From Pseudarthrobacter sp. SSS035 (GTDB lineage: Bacteria > Actinomycetota > Actinomycetes > Actinomycetales > Micrococcaceae): 64,000 bases of DNA. Shown here piece by piece: positions 31,736 through 40,712 of this stretch; positions within the stretch are counted from its first letter, which is position 1; every line of letters begins with the position of its first letter. The translations under genes were made by a program, and so were the position numbers. Where the stretch lies: positions 2,480,001-2,544,000 of the forward strand of contig NZ_CP096882.1 of NCBI RefSeq assembly GCF_023273875.1, given 5' to 3'. Below the pieces are notes generated by a model that ran no database searches, was not told the DNA's origin, and saw nothing but the letters and a program-made list of their open reading frames with translations.

Positions 31736-32710
31736 TTAGTACTGCGTGAGTGCCAGTCGGCTGAGCCGCCCGCCGATGAACCACTCGGTGACGTAGAGCC
31801 AGTGGCCGTCAGCAGCGATTCCGTGGGGGCTGTTGAAGAACCCCGGGTCCACAACCGGTCCGTCCAGGCCCCCGGGAGTGCGGCGGTTGGGCCAGGCATC
31901 GTCCTCGTTCGACCGGCGCCGCGTCTGTTCCAGGACGCGGGTGAACGCATCGCCATCGAACCTCGCGACTCCGCCGAAGAGTTCGGTGACGTAGATCCGG
32001 TCTCCGACGAGAACGAGCGAGGACGGGCTGTCCAGGACTCCTTCGCCCAGGATCCGCGACTGAACTCCGTTCGGGTCCATGACCACGATTCTGCGGTTGG
32101 TGCGGTCCGCCACGTAGATTTCGAGGCGCCCGTGGTCGGTCCGCAGCACTAACCCGTGGGGGCAGGCGAAGGCGGTGCCCGTTTCTGCCCCGTCCCGCGT
32201 TCCGAGGTAGTGGCCCGAGGCGTCAAACCGGTGCACCAGGCTGGCGCCGTACCCGTCGGCTACCCAGATGTCACCGCTACCGGTGTACCGGGAGTCGTCG
32301 ACGGCGATCGACGTCGGGCGCCACGACTCGGCTGCATAGTCCAGCAGTGGCGGGCATTCCAGTTCGAGGAGGACGCTTCCGTCCCTGTTCAGGATCACTG
32401 CGCGTCCGGGCGAGAAATGATCGCCGTAGGCCGACGGGTCGGCGGGATCCTCGACGAAGCGGTGCCCGGGGTCGGCCACGGCGATGACTTCCTCGCCGTC
32501 GCGCTCGCAGGTGAAAATGCTGTGCATTTCGGTTAGGGACGTTGGTATGGTTTCGGCGCGACCTGAAGGGTCGATAACCAACAGGTCGCGGCCTTCCGGG
32601 TGGGCGCAGAGGACTCTGCCGTCGCTGAGCACGGCGACGCCGGAGTGCATCCAGCCGCGTGACTCCGGCAGGAGGCCGGAGAGGTCCTCCCAGCCGCTGA
32701 CCTCAGTCAA
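31736..32710 (-). CDS. SMP-30/NHL-type beta-propeller protein (lactonase-like)
   Basis: A 324-residue six-bladed propeller without signal peptide. Repeating blades carry patterns such as DIWVADGYGASLVHRFD, LEIYVADRTNRRIVVMD and DRIYVTELFGGVARFD. These resemble NHL or gluconolactonase families. The start is a TTG overlapping the P450 stop by eight bases; a methionine 20 residues later is an alternative. A lactonase role after sugar oxidation would fit the neighbouring sugar transporter. Clear catalytic calcium ligands are not certain, so a binding role is also possible. Confidence 0.78.
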   Translation of the reverse strand: MTEVSGWEDLSGLLPESRGWMHSGVAVLSDGRVLCAHPEGRDLLVIDPSGRAETIPTSLTEMHSIFTCERDGEEVIAVADPGHRFVEDPADPSAYGDHFSPGRAVILNRDGSVLLELECPPLLDYAAESWRPTSIAVDDSRYTGSGDIWVADGYGASLVHRFDASGHYLGTRDGAETGTAFACPHGLVLRTDHGRLEIYVADRTNRRIVVMDPNGVQSRILGEGVLDSPSSLVLVGDRIYVTELFGGVARFDGDAFTRVLEQTRRRSNEDDAWPNRRTPGGLDGPVVDPGFFNSPHGIAADGHWLYVTEWFIGGRLSRLALTQY

Positions 32711-34037
32711 CGAACTTCACCGGAAGCTTGGCGAAGCCGCGGACCATTTGCTTGGCCCAGCGCTCGGGCAGCCCGACGACGCGGATCTCAGGGCCTTCGA
32801 GGAGAGTCTCCACGAGGACGCGCCCGGCAAGCCGGGCCAGGGGTGCGCCCAGGCAGGCGTGGATACCGTCGCCGAAGGTCATGATGCGGTTCTCCGGCGT
32901 CAACTCGCGGCTGATATCAAAGAAGTCCGGGTTATGGAAGACCCTTTCGTCCCTGTTGGCGGAGCCCAGCAGGAACATCACCCGGGAGTCCGCCGGTATG
33001 GTCACGCCGGCGATGGTGATCTCGGCGGTGGTCTGCCGGCAGAGGTTCTGGCCGGGAGTGTCGAAGCGGAGTGTCTCCTCCACAAAGGCCGGGATGGCGG
33101 CCGGGTCCTCCGCAAGGCAGCGCTGGAACGCCGGGAACTTGTCGAGGGTTGCCACGAGGTTGGTGAGGAGGGCGGCGGGGGCATCGATGGCTGCCGACAG
33201 AATCAGATGGGCGAGGCCCACCTGTTCATCCGGCTCCACCTTCCCGGCGTGCATGCCGAGGATGATCTGGGTGATGGCATCCGACCCTGTGGCGGCACCG
33301 CCGGCTTCGACCTCTTCGCTCCGCTTCCCAAACACGTCCGCGAGGTGCCCTTCGGCTTCCTGGTTGGAGACGGCGGCATCGTCCGGCACGCCGAACTCGC
33401 CCACTGTCCGCACCATGGAGCGCAGGAGATGTTCCTGCAGCATTCCGCTGTCCTCGACGGCCATGCCGATCATTTTCGTCGCCGCACCGATGGCCAGCGG
33501 AAGCGCCACCTCGGTGGCAAAATCTCCGCCGCCGCTCTCGCGGAGTTCCGTGATCAGGTGGCGGGCCAGTTCCCTGATGCCGTCTTCCTTGGACAGTATT
33601 TCGCGTCCGATAAAGACGCGGCGGACGGCCGATCGCAGCGACGTGTGCCGGGGAGCGTCGACCATGATCAGGTTGCCCGCCCCGTAGGACGCATGCGTGC
33701 CGTCCATGTCGTTGCCCAGTGCGCTGGAAAGCTGCCCGTGGTTTCGCAGGCCTGCCTGGACATCGGTGTAACGCGAGACGACGTAGAGGTCGCGGCGCTC
33801 GTTGTAGTAGACCGGCGCCTTGTCCCGCAGGATTTTGTACAGCTCGTAGGGATGGTCATATGCGGCGTAGGAGAGCGGGTCGTAGAAGACGCCGGGATCT
33901 GTCTCCAGAGCGGGCTTCGGGCCCATCCCGGGCGCCGCGAAAGGGTCCGGCGTAGGTTCTTCTTCGCCGGCGAGGGAGGCGCCGCTGAACGGGCATTGCT
34001 GGATGTCGGTGGTGTTCGGATCAGTGGCTAGCGACAT
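32703..34037 (-). CDS. Cytochrome P450 monooxygenase
   Basis: A 444-residue soluble bacterial P450. Start chosen at MSLATDPNTTDIQQ. The heme loop is FGDGIHACLGAPLARLAG with Cys395 as thiolate ligand. The K-helix motif is EETLRF. The I-helix reads LILSAAIDAPAALL, where most P450s have AGxxTT; the acid is kept but the threonine is replaced, so oxygen activation may differ. It heads a minus-strand operon with an SMP-30-like protein and a VanB-type reductase. It is divergent from a LacI regulator with an operator in between. Substrate unknown; oxidation or demethylation of a sugar or aromatic ether is plausible. Confidence 0.92.
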   Translation of the reverse strand: MSLATDPNTTDIQQCPFSGASLAGEEEPTPDPFAAPGMGPKPALETDPGVFYDPLSYAAYDHPYELYKILRDKAPVYYNERRDLYVVSRYTDVQAGLRNHGQLSSALGNDMDGTHASYGAGNLIMVDAPRHTSLRSAVRRVFIGREILSKEDGIRELARHLITELRESGGGDFATEVALPLAIGAATKMIGMAVEDSGMLQEHLLRSMVRTVGEFGVPDDAAVSNQEAEGHLADVFGKRSEEVEAGGAATGSDAITQIILGMHAGKVEPDEQVGLAHLILSAAIDAPAALLTNLVATLDKFPAFQRCLAEDPAAIPAFVEETLRFDTPGQNLCRQTTAEITIAGVTIPADSRVMFLLGSANRDERVFHNPDFFDISRELTPENRIMTFGDGIHACLGAPLARLAGRVLVETLLEGPEIRVVGLPERWAKQMVRGFAKLPVKFVD

Positions 34038-34127
34038 TGGTAGGCCCTGCTTTCGGGGGTTTGCGTGGATGAGGGAACGAGACCTCAGCCCGTGTGAGGA
34101 AGGGGGATCTGAGCGGAATTTCCTAAA

Positions 34128-34145
34128 GACTAGCACGTGCCAGTT
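34128..34145. promoter_or_regulatory. LacI-type operator 1 (P450/LacI intergenic)
   Basis: GACTAGCACGTGCCAGTT matches the ideal palindrome AACTGGCACGTGCCAGTT at 16 of 18 positions, with the central CG typical of LacI-family sites. It lies between the divergent P450 operon and the lacI gene, so it could control both. Confidence 0.65.
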
Positions 34146-34212
34146 TTTCGTCAAGGGATGTCCTGACAAACCCGTCGGAGGGCCATCAACCCTCCGCGTA
34201 TAGGATGTCCAA

Positions 34213-35235
34213 GTGATCTCTAAACGGCCGACCATGATGGACGTCGCCACTCGCGTCGGCGTTTCACGGCAGCTTGTGGGGCTCGCCTTCCGCAATGAAG
34301 CGGGCGTCAGTTCCTCCACACGGGAACGCATCTTTGAGGCGGCGTCCGAGCTCGGATACAGCCCTGACATCGCAGCGCGGTCACTTCGCCGGCGGAGCAG
34401 CAACTACATCGGCGTGCTCTTCAACCCCGCCCACTCATCCGCGGACGACATTGTGGAAGCCCTCTATGCGGCAGCCCACGAGCGTGGCTACAACCTGATT
34501 CTCGGTGCTTTGACGGCAACGCGGGACGAGCGGGATGCCATCACGGAACTGCTCGGGTTCCGCACTGAGTCCGTCATCCTGATTTCGCCGGAAACGCCTG
34601 TAAACGAGCTGCGGAAACTGGCAAAGAGGCTGCCCGTGATCAGCATCGGCAGACCTCTGCCGCAGGGTGTCTGCAGTGCTGTCCGGTCAGACGGGCAACG
34701 GGGGATCGCGGCGGCCGTGGACCATTTGGTGGAACTCGGGCACCGGGATATTGCCTACGTCCTGACGCGGTCACTTCCTGAATTCGCTGCCCGACACCAG
34801 GGATACGTGACAGCCATGGATAGGCACGGGCTGCCCCTGCGAGTCCGGGAGATTGGCGGGGACTTCACCGAGGAATCCGGTGCCAGTGCCGCCGAGTCGC
34901 TTCTCGCGGAGCCGGTCATGCCCACCGCGGTGGTCTGCTCGAATGACCATGCTGCCATGGGCCTCATCAATAGGCTCCTGCGTGCCGGCTTGCGGGTGCC
35001 CGAGGATGTTTCGGTCACGGGCTACGACGACAGCCGCATCGCCAGGTTGTCGTTTGTTGACCTGACGAGCGTCCGCCAGGATCCCGAGGAAATGAGCACG
35101 GCCGCCGTCGAGGCCGCAGTTCAGATGATGTCAGACCAGGAGTCGGCGCCCCAGGAACGCATGATCGTTCCCACGCTGGTCATCCGGGGAAGCACGGGAC
35201 AGCCCCGGTCAGAGGCGCAGCTCCACCCCAGGTGA
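34213..35235 (+). CDS. LacI-family transcriptional regulator (P450/ABC regulon)
   Basis: A 340-residue repressor-type protein. The N-terminal helix-turn-helix reads TMMDVATRVGVSRQLVGLAFRN, continuing to the hinge around residue 60. The sugar-binding core has VCSNDHAAMGLINRLL and VPEDVSVTGYDDSRIARL. GTG start; an ATG seven codons later is possible. It is divergent from the P450 operon and precedes the ABC transporter. Three matching operators (34128, 35327 and 35358) flank it on both sides, so it probably represses both units and itself, relieved by the imported sugar. Confidence 0.92.
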   Translation: MISKRPTMMDVATRVGVSRQLVGLAFRNEAGVSSSTRERIFEAASELGYSPDIAARSLRRRSSNYIGVLFNPAHSSADDIVEALYAAAHERGYNLILGALTATRDERDAITELLGFRTESVILISPETPVNELRKLAKRLPVISIGRPLPQGVCSAVRSDGQRGIAAAVDHLVELGHRDIAYVLTRSLPEFAARHQGYVTAMDRHGLPLRVREIGGDFTEESGASAAESLLAEPVMPTAVVCSNDHAAMGLINRLLRAGLRVPEDVSVTGYDDSRIARLSFVDLTSVRQDPEEMSTAAVEAAVQMMSDQESAPQERMIVPTLVIRGSTGQPRSEAQLHPR

Positions 35236-35326
35236 GCCGGCGCTGACGCCGACGTCCAGGCGCAGCGTCTTTCGCGGGAGGTGTATGCCCGCAGCCCCAA
35301 TTCCCGACATGTGCCCTGCGTCACAA

Positions 35327-35375
35327 AACTGGCACGAGACAGGTTTTTTCTCGAAAGGTCTTGCACGTGCCAGTT
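35327..35375. promoter_or_regulatory. LacI-type operators 2 and 3 and ABC operon promoter
   Basis: AACTGGCACGAGACAGGT (35327-35344) and GTCTTGCACGTGCCAGTT (35358-35375) each match the same 18-bp palindrome at 15 positions. The second covers a candidate -35, TTGCAC (35362-35367), 16 bases before a TAAGAA -10 at 35384. Centres are 31 bp apart, about three helical turns, so cooperative binding is possible. Confidence 0.6.
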
Positions 35376-35481
35376 ATTGCGCGTAAGAATGTCCTGACAA
35401 TAAGTCGAAGATCGGCACTCCCCGGGAGCATCAGTTCTGGATGGAGGCAGGCTTCGGCACCTATGAGAGGGACACGACGAA

Positions 35482-36504
35482 GTGAAACCTATTTCTACGT
35501 TCAAGCGAGGACTCGGCGTAATTGCCATGGCGGGCGTGGCAACGCTGGCGCTGGCAGGCTGCACCGCAACGTCCAATGCATCATCAACCACCGGCCTGTC
35601 CGACAAGTTCGGCAGCCGCGCCGAAAACCGCAGTGTGTACTTCCTGACCTACTACAACCCTGCCGGCGACGCATTCTGGGCCCAGATCCTCGAGGGAGCG
35701 GAAGACGCCTCCACCCTCGGCGGCCTGCAGCTGACGCACCAGACTGCCGACGCCGATCCGGACAAGATGGTGGACCTCGTGGCAACAGCTACCGCGTCCA
35801 AACCCGCCGTCATCGTGATGCCTTTCAACGAAGGCGAGAAGTGGGTCAAGGTGGCGTGTGACGCCTCCAAGGCAGGCATCAAGGTGGTTGCCTACAACGT
35901 GCCGGCACCCGAGAGTGCCGCCGACTGCGTCAGCGGTTTCGTCGGCCAGGACTTCTTCGAGGTCGGCACGCTCGTTGGCGAGCGCCTCGCTGCGGAGGCC
36001 AAGCTGGGCGCCGGCGACAAGGTCCTCTTCCCGGCGGAAGAGCCCGAGCAGAACTACGCCATCCAGCGGGGCGGCGGCGTGCAGAAAGCGCTCGACAAGG
36101 TGGGTGCGAAGGGCGAGTACCTCCGGACCTCCGCTTCCGATGAGGAAGCTCTGAACTCCCTCACCTCATGGCTCATCGCCAACAAGGACGTCAAGGCAGT
36201 GGCGCCCCTGGGAGGCACCCCGCACCGCAACATCCTGGCTGCCATGGAGGCAGCCGGCGTGAAGGTTCCTATCGTCGGCTTTGACACCTCCCCGCAGGTT
36301 ATCGACGGCATCAAGGCCGGGGACATCATCGCCACGGCTGACCAGCAGGGCTTCGTCCAGGGATTCCAGTCGCTGATGCAGAGCGCCCTTGCCATCGACT
36401 TCGGCCTGGCACCGGCAAACATCAACTCCGGCGGCGTCTCCCTCATCGACAAGACAAACGTGGAAAACCTCGAAGCGCCGGACCTCCAGGGCGTCCGCTG
36501 GTAA
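35482..36504 (+). CDS. Sugar ABC transporter substrate-binding lipoprotein (ribose type)
   Basis: A 340-residue periplasmic-binding-protein fold of the type I (ribose/xylose/inositol) cluster. It is exported by a signal peptide with lipobox LALAGC, cysteine at about residue 28. Core motifs are YYNPAGDAFWAQILEGAEDA, VIVMPFNEGEKW, VVAYNVPAP and VPIVGFDTSPQVIDGIKAGDI. GTG start with GAGAGG upstream. It is the first gene of the operon after lacI. A hairpin follows its stop, probably giving excess binding protein over permease. Confidence 0.9.
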   Translation: MKPISTFKRGLGVIAMAGVATLALAGCTATSNASSTTGLSDKFGSRAENRSVYFLTYYNPAGDAFWAQILEGAEDASTLGGLQLTHQTADADPDKMVDLVATATASKPAVIVMPFNEGEKWVKVACDASKAGIKVVAYNVPAPESAADCVSGFVGQDFFEVGTLVGERLAAEAKLGAGDKVLFPAEEPEQNYAIQRGGGVQKALDKVGAKGEYLRTSASDEEALNSLTSWLIANKDVKAVAPLGGTPHRNILAAMEAAGVKVPIVGFDTSPQVIDGIKAGDIIATADQQGFVQGFQSLMQSALAIDFGLAPANINSGGVSLIDKTNVENLEAPDLQGVRW

Positions 36505-36514
36505 CTGCGTCATA

Positions 36515-36553
36515 GGGGGACGGAGCGGCGGCCACGCCCCCGCTCCGTCTCCC
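36515..36553 (+). terminator. Intercistronic hairpin after the binding-protein gene
   Basis: A stem of about 14 bp (GGGGGACGGAGCGG with CCGCTCCGTCTCCC, one G-U pair) begins 11 bp after the stop. It is probably a partial terminator or mRNA 3' stabiliser, common after binding-protein genes. Confidence 0.6.
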
Positions 36554-36622
36554 TTCCTGGGCCTCAGCGCCCACCTCTTCCATTCCGCGGCACCGACGCC
36601 GCTGTCATCGAAAGATCAGGTC

Positions 36623-37711
36623 ATGTCACCACACGACACAGGCACCGGCCAACACGTCCTCACGGCGCCGTTGGAAACAGGGGCCATCACCAAAGTCCGC
36701 CGTCTTGCCGACAACCAACCCGTCACAACGGCCGAGAAATTCAAGGACTACATCCGCTACACCCGTGGCCGCGGAGCCCTCGAAATCGGTGCGATCCTGG
36801 CGGTCGTCATCATCGGCTTCGTCATCGCCAGCATCGCTAGCCCCGCCTTCCCCTTCCTTTCGGCCAACAACCTCTCGGGCGTCATCTCCCAGAGCATCCC
36901 GGTGTTGGCCATCCTTGCCATCGGAGTCGGGATCCTGATGATCGCCGGCGAATTCGACCTCTCCCTGGGCGCGAGTATCGGGTTCTCTTCCATCACGTTC
37001 ATTCACGTCTCCAACTCATTCGGCTGGGGCTGGGGGGTCCTGGCCGCAATCGCCGCGGCCACCGGTATTGCCCTGATCAACGGACTGATCGTGGTCGTCA
37101 CCGGCATCCCGTCCTTCATCGCCACTCTGGGCATGGCGTTCTTCTGGACCGGCGCCAGCATCTTCATCAACGGCACCGCGCCGGCGCTGCTGCGCAAGGG
37201 CAAAGACGAAGCACTCGTCACCCTCTTCGCCGGCGATTTCGGCTTCTTCCGCTCGCAGCTGGTCTGGATGATCGTGGTGGGAGTCGTGGCGTGGTTCTTC
37301 CTGCACCGCCACAAGCTCGGCAACCACATCTTCGCCGTCGGCGGCAACGCGTCTGCCGCCAGGGCGATCTCCATCAACCCGCTCAAGGTCAAGCTCCTCT
37401 CCTACGCCCTGTTCGGGGCGATGGTGGGCCTGGCCAGCATCCTGATCTCGGTCCGGACCTCCTCCATGCAGCCCGGCTCCACGGAGGACTACACCCTGAT
37501 GGCGATAGCCGCTGCCGTGGTGGGCGGAACCTCTCTCCTCGGAGGACGGGGGACCATCATCGGCATGATCGTCGGCGCAGCCCTGATCCGCATCATCGAA
37601 AACGGCCTGATCCTGGGCAAGGCGCCCGGCTTCTACATCCAGCTCTTCGTCGGCCTGATCATCGTGGTCGCGGCTATCTTCAACAAGCTCATGGAAGGCA
37701 AAGCATCATGA
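36623..37711 (+). CDS. Sugar ABC transporter permease (RbsC type)
   Basis: A 362-residue permease. Start chosen at MSPHDTGTGQHVL; the longer open frame overlaps the binding-protein gene. About 50 hydrophilic residues precede roughly ten membrane segments. Family motifs are GEFDLSLGASIGFSSI, LIVVVTGIPSFIATLGM, GNASAARAISINPLKVKLLSYALFG and GGTSLLGGRGTIIGMIVGA. Its stop overlaps the ATPase start (ATGA). Confidence 0.93.
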   Translation: MSPHDTGTGQHVLTAPLETGAITKVRRLADNQPVTTAEKFKDYIRYTRGRGALEIGAILAVVIIGFVIASIASPAFPFLSANNLSGVISQSIPVLAILAIGVGILMIAGEFDLSLGASIGFSSITFIHVSNSFGWGWGVLAAIAAATGIALINGLIVVVTGIPSFIATLGMAFFWTGASIFINGTAPALLRKGKDEALVTLFAGDFGFFRSQLVWMIVVGVVAWFFLHRHKLGNHIFAVGGNASAARAISINPLKVKLLSYALFGAMVGLASILISVRTSSMQPGSTEDYTLMAIAAAVVGGTSLLGGRGTIIGMIVGAALIRIIENGLILGKAPGFYIQLFVGLIIVVAAIFNKLMEGKAS

Positions 37712-38493
37712 CCATCAACGAGGACTACCTGCTCCGGATTGAGGGCATCACCAAGAAGTACGGCGTCAACACCGTCCTGGACGACGTGTCCTTCGACATC
37801 GGAAAAGGCGAGGTTGTGGGCCTGCTTGGCGACAACGGTGCCGGCAAGTCGACCCTGGTCAAGATCATGTCAGGCGTGGTCGCGGCCACCGCAGGCGACT
37901 TCTCCTGGGACGGCACCAAGCACCCGCACGTGAACAGGGCCCTGACCGAGAGCCTGGGGATCGAAACGATCTTCCAGGACTCGGCACTGGTCCCGCAGAT
38001 GTCCATTAGCCGCAACATCTTTATGGGCCGTGAGATCACGAACCGCCTTGGTCTGATGAAGATCAAGGAGATGGATGCCATCACCTCCGAAATCCTGGAC
38101 TCGGTGGTGACCATTGAAGGCATCAAGAGCTCCAAGCAGCTTGTCTCGTCGCTGTCCGGAGGTCAGGCGCAAGCGGTGGCCATTGCCCGGGCCGTCCACT
38201 TCAAGCGCAGCCTGCTGATCCTCGACGAGCCTACGTCCGCGCTCGCGGTGCGCGCCACGGAAGCATTGCTGGACTATCTGCGGGCACTGAAAGCCGACGG
38301 AATCAGCTCGGTGCTGGTCACGCACAACCTCCACCACGCCTTCGAAGTCTGCGATCGACACATCGTTATGAACCACGGGCGCAAGATCCTCGACGTTCGC
38401 CGCGAGGACACGAGCGTCGAGGAACTGACAGCCGCCGTCGTCGAAGGTGAACTCGGCATCCGCCGATACCGCGAGAACGCCACCGCGGCCTGA
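37708..38493 (+). CDS. Sugar ABC transporter ATPase, single-domain (FrcA type)
   Basis: A 261-residue ATPase. Walker A is GDNGAGKST (about residue 41), the signature LSGGQAQ, Walker B LLILDEPT and the switch histidine in LVTHNLHHAF. Only one nucleotide-binding domain is present, unlike the double-domain RbsA. It must therefore dimerise, as in fructose and inositol-type systems. The ATG overlaps the permease stop by four bases. A strong terminator follows. Confidence 0.94.
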   Translation: MTINEDYLLRIEGITKKYGVNTVLDDVSFDIGKGEVVGLLGDNGAGKSTLVKIMSGVVAATAGDFSWDGTKHPHVNRALTESLGIETIFQDSALVPQMSISRNIFMGREITNRLGLMKIKEMDAITSEILDSVVTIEGIKSSKQLVSSLSGGQAQAVAIARAVHFKRSLLILDEPTSALAVRATEALLDYLRALKADGISSVLVTHNLHHAFEVCDRHIVMNHGRKILDVRREDTSVEELTAAVVEGELGIRRYRENATAA

Positions 38494-38511
38494 CCCGACG
38501 AGCCGGCTCGG

Positions 38512-38545
38512 CGACGGCCCTGCCTACGGGGCGGCAGGGCCGTCG
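38512..38545 (+). terminator. Terminator-like hairpin after the ABC operon
   Basis: CGACGGCCCTGCC and its exact complement form a 13-bp stem around an eight-base loop, 18 bp after the ATPase stop. No U-run follows, as is usual in high-GC actinobacteria. Confidence 0.7.
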
Positions 38546-38601
38546 AGTCGAGCAGGACTCCGGCCCCTACCCGTTCGCAACGTCATTCCGGAGGGACCAC
38601 A

Positions 38602-39363
38602 ATGCTGCAGGATCACATCGTCTTGCCCGAGGACCTTTTCGTGGATGTTGACCGCGCAGGTCCCGTTCCCCTCTACTTCCAGGTCTCGTCCTGCATTGAG
38701 CAAGCAATTCTCACCGGCCACCTGCCCGCCGGTGCACGCCTGGAGAACGAGATGGTTCTGGGGCGACGGCTGGGCCTCTCACGGCCAACCATCCGCCACG
38801 CGATCCAGGAGCTCGTAGACAAGGGACTCCTGGTGAAAAGCCGGGGAATCGGCACCCAGGTTGTCCATGGCCAGCTCACCCGGGATGTGGCACTGTCGAG
38901 CCTCTTTGAAGACCTGTCCAGGCTTGGCAAGCGCCCGAGTTCCAGCGTCCTGACGCACGAGCTCGTAACAGCCCCTCGGCACGTTGCCGAAGCCCTCGGC
39001 ACGGGACATGGCGCCAGGGTCCTGCACCTGCGCAGGATACGTCTCGCCGACGGCGTCCCGTTCGCCATACTCGAGAACTACCTGCCGGAACGGTTCGCCG
39101 CCTTGTCGCGCGGACAGTTGGAGCAAGGCAGCCTCTACCGGCTGATGCGAGCCCGCGGCGCAACCATGCGGGTGGCCAAGCAGAACATCGGCGCCCGTAC
39201 AGCCGAGCCAGACGAGGAGCGGCTCCTCGAAATGCCTCCCGGAGCTCCCGTGCTTACCGTCAACCGCCGGGTCTATGACAGCCTCGGGAAGGCAGTCGAG
39301 ATCGGCCGCCATTGTTACCGTCCGGACCTGTACTCGTTCGACATCACGCTGGTCGACAAGTAG
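38602..39363 (+). CDS. GntR-family regulator with UTRA domain
   Basis: A 253-residue regulator. The N-terminal winged HTH, about residues 22-90, has PAGARLENEMVLGRRLGLSRPTIRHAIQELVDKGLLV. The UTRA effector domain, about 105-250, has ARVLHLRRIRLADGVPFAILENYLPE and GRHCYRPDLYSF. GGAGG precedes the ATG. It is convergent with the deaminase-like gene at 39400 and follows the ABC operon terminator. Its target is uncertain: the ABC operon, or the amidohydrolase genes to the right. Confidence 0.92.
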   Translation: MLQDHIVLPEDLFVDVDRAGPVPLYFQVSSCIEQAILTGHLPAGARLENEMVLGRRLGLSRPTIRHAIQELVDKGLLVKSRGIGTQVVHGQLTRDVALSSLFEDLSRLGKRPSSSVLTHELVTAPRHVAEALGTGHGARVLHLRRIRLADGVPFAILENYLPERFAALSRGQLEQGSLYRLMRARGATMRVAKQNIGARTAEPDEERLLEMPPGAPVLTVNRRVYDSLGKAVEIGRHCYRPDLYSFDITLVDK

Positions 39364-39399
39364 GCGGCTGGTCGGCGCTGTGCGAAGGCGGCGCGCTGA

Positions 39400-40626
39400 C
39401 TACGCGGCTGGGTTCGGCAGAACGACCAGGTTGTCGGCGACGAGCCTGCCCTCGTGGATGACGGTGCGGTCGGTGCCGCGGTCCATGACGGTGCTCGTGA
39501 TGGTTTCGCCGTCAACCAGGACGATGTCGGCCCGATCTCCGGGAGCCAGCCCCGGCCGGTCGTCGGGACTCGTGAGGCGCTGGACGGTACGGTCCATGAT
39601 GGACGCGCCTCCAATGGTGGCGATCGCCGCACAGTGCTCGATCAGCCGGTCCTTGCGCAGCCGGTGTGTGAACGCCAACTGCCACGTGCGGTCGAGCATG
39701 TCGCAATTGCCGTAGGGGCTCCAGTAGTCCCTCTGCCCGTCCTCGCCCAAACCGACACGGATCCCCGCCTCCGTCATCCGGGCGAGGTCGAACTGCGTGC
39801 CGCCGCTTGCCGGCGCGACCGTCGCCCAGGCAACATCGAGCTCGGCCATCTGCTCCACGAGCCGGGCGGTCACGTCAGGGTGGACATTGGCCAGATCGTA
39901 CGCGTGGGACAGCGAGACGCGTCCCTCCATACCCAGCGCGCGCGTGCGTTCGAAGACAAGTTCCGCGCTGAAGACCCCCAGGTGGCCAGGCTCGTGCAGA
40001 TGAATGTCGACGTCGACGCCGTACTTCTCCGCCAGACCGAAGACGATGTCGAGATGGCGAACCGGGTCCCGGTCCAGCTGGCAGGGATCAATGCCGCCGA
40101 TGGTCGTCGCACCCGCGCGGAGGGCCGCCTCGAGGAGCGGGATTGTGCCGTCCTCGAGCAGGAGGCCTGCCTGGGGGAAAGCCATGACTTCTACGTCGGC
40201 GGCGTAGGCGAAGTGCTCCTTGGCGGCCATTACCGCCTCGAAGCGCTCAAGCTTGCAGTCCACGTCGATCTGGGCGTAGGAGCGAACGCGGGTGGTGCCC
40301 CGCGCAATCATTCGTTCCAGCGTTCCAACCACTACATCCCGGTAGGGGATGGGGGTGTCGCGCCAGTTTTCCCGGTCGTTGCACATCATGTTCCACACAC
40401 CGGGCGAGGCTGTGTGCTCCCGGAACGGCAGCCCGATCCGGGTCGAGTCGAGATGGACATGCACATCGGTGAAAGCGGGCACGGCGATCCGGCCCCGTCC
40501 CTCGACTGCCCCGCCGGCGGCGTCTGCGACGGCGGTCCCCGCGGGGTGTACGGCCGCAATTCGCCCCTGCCGAACCTCGAGGTCTACCGCGTCCCCGCCC
40601 CAGGGGCGGACGTTGGTAATGAGCAT
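39400..40626 (-). CDS. Cytosine-deaminase-like amidohydrolase (CodA family)
   Basis: A 408-residue metal-dependent deaminase/amidohydrolase without signal peptide. The N-terminal composite domain leads to the metal motif TDVHVHLDSTRIG (HxH, about residue 55). Further ligands are DIHLHEPGH and SLSHAYDL, and the late aspartate is in VGLGEDGQRDYWSPYGN, characteristic of CodA-type deaminases. It is the second gene after the DUF3100 membrane protein on the same strand, with a hairpin in the 86-bp gap. It probably deaminates a heterocycle imported by that protein, which is an inference. Confidence 0.88.
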   Translation of the reverse strand: MLITNVRPWGGDAVDLEVRQGRIAAVHPAGTAVADAAGGAVEGRGRIAVPAFTDVHVHLDSTRIGLPFREHTASPGVWNMMCNDRENWRDTPIPYRDVVVGTLERMIARGTTRVRSYAQIDVDCKLERFEAVMAAKEHFAYAADVEVMAFPQAGLLLEDGTIPLLEAALRAGATTIGGIDPCQLDRDPVRHLDIVFGLAEKYGVDVDIHLHEPGHLGVFSAELVFERTRALGMEGRVSLSHAYDLANVHPDVTARLVEQMAELDVAWATVAPASGGTQFDLARMTEAGIRVGLGEDGQRDYWSPYGNCDMLDRTWQLAFTHRLRKDRLIEHCAAIATIGGASIMDRTVQRLTSPDDRPGLAPGDRADIVLVDGETITSTVMDRGTDRTVIHEGRLVADNLVVLPNPAA

Positions 40627-40657
40627 TGTTCATTCCTTTCGGCTGGGCTAAGAATAA

Positions 40658-40703
40658 CGGCAGGGGAGGCACCGATCCCTCGGGACCGGTGCCTCCGCTG
40701 CCG
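40658..40703 (-). promoter_or_regulatory. Intercistronic hairpin between DUF3100 and deaminase genes
   Basis: GGAGGCACCG (40665-40674) pairs with CGGTGCCTCC (40687-40696), extended by outer CGGCAG/CTGCCG pairs. It lies just after the DUF3100 stop. It may be a partial terminator reducing deaminase expression relative to the membrane protein. Confidence 0.55.
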
Positions 40704-40712
40704 CAGCGTGTA

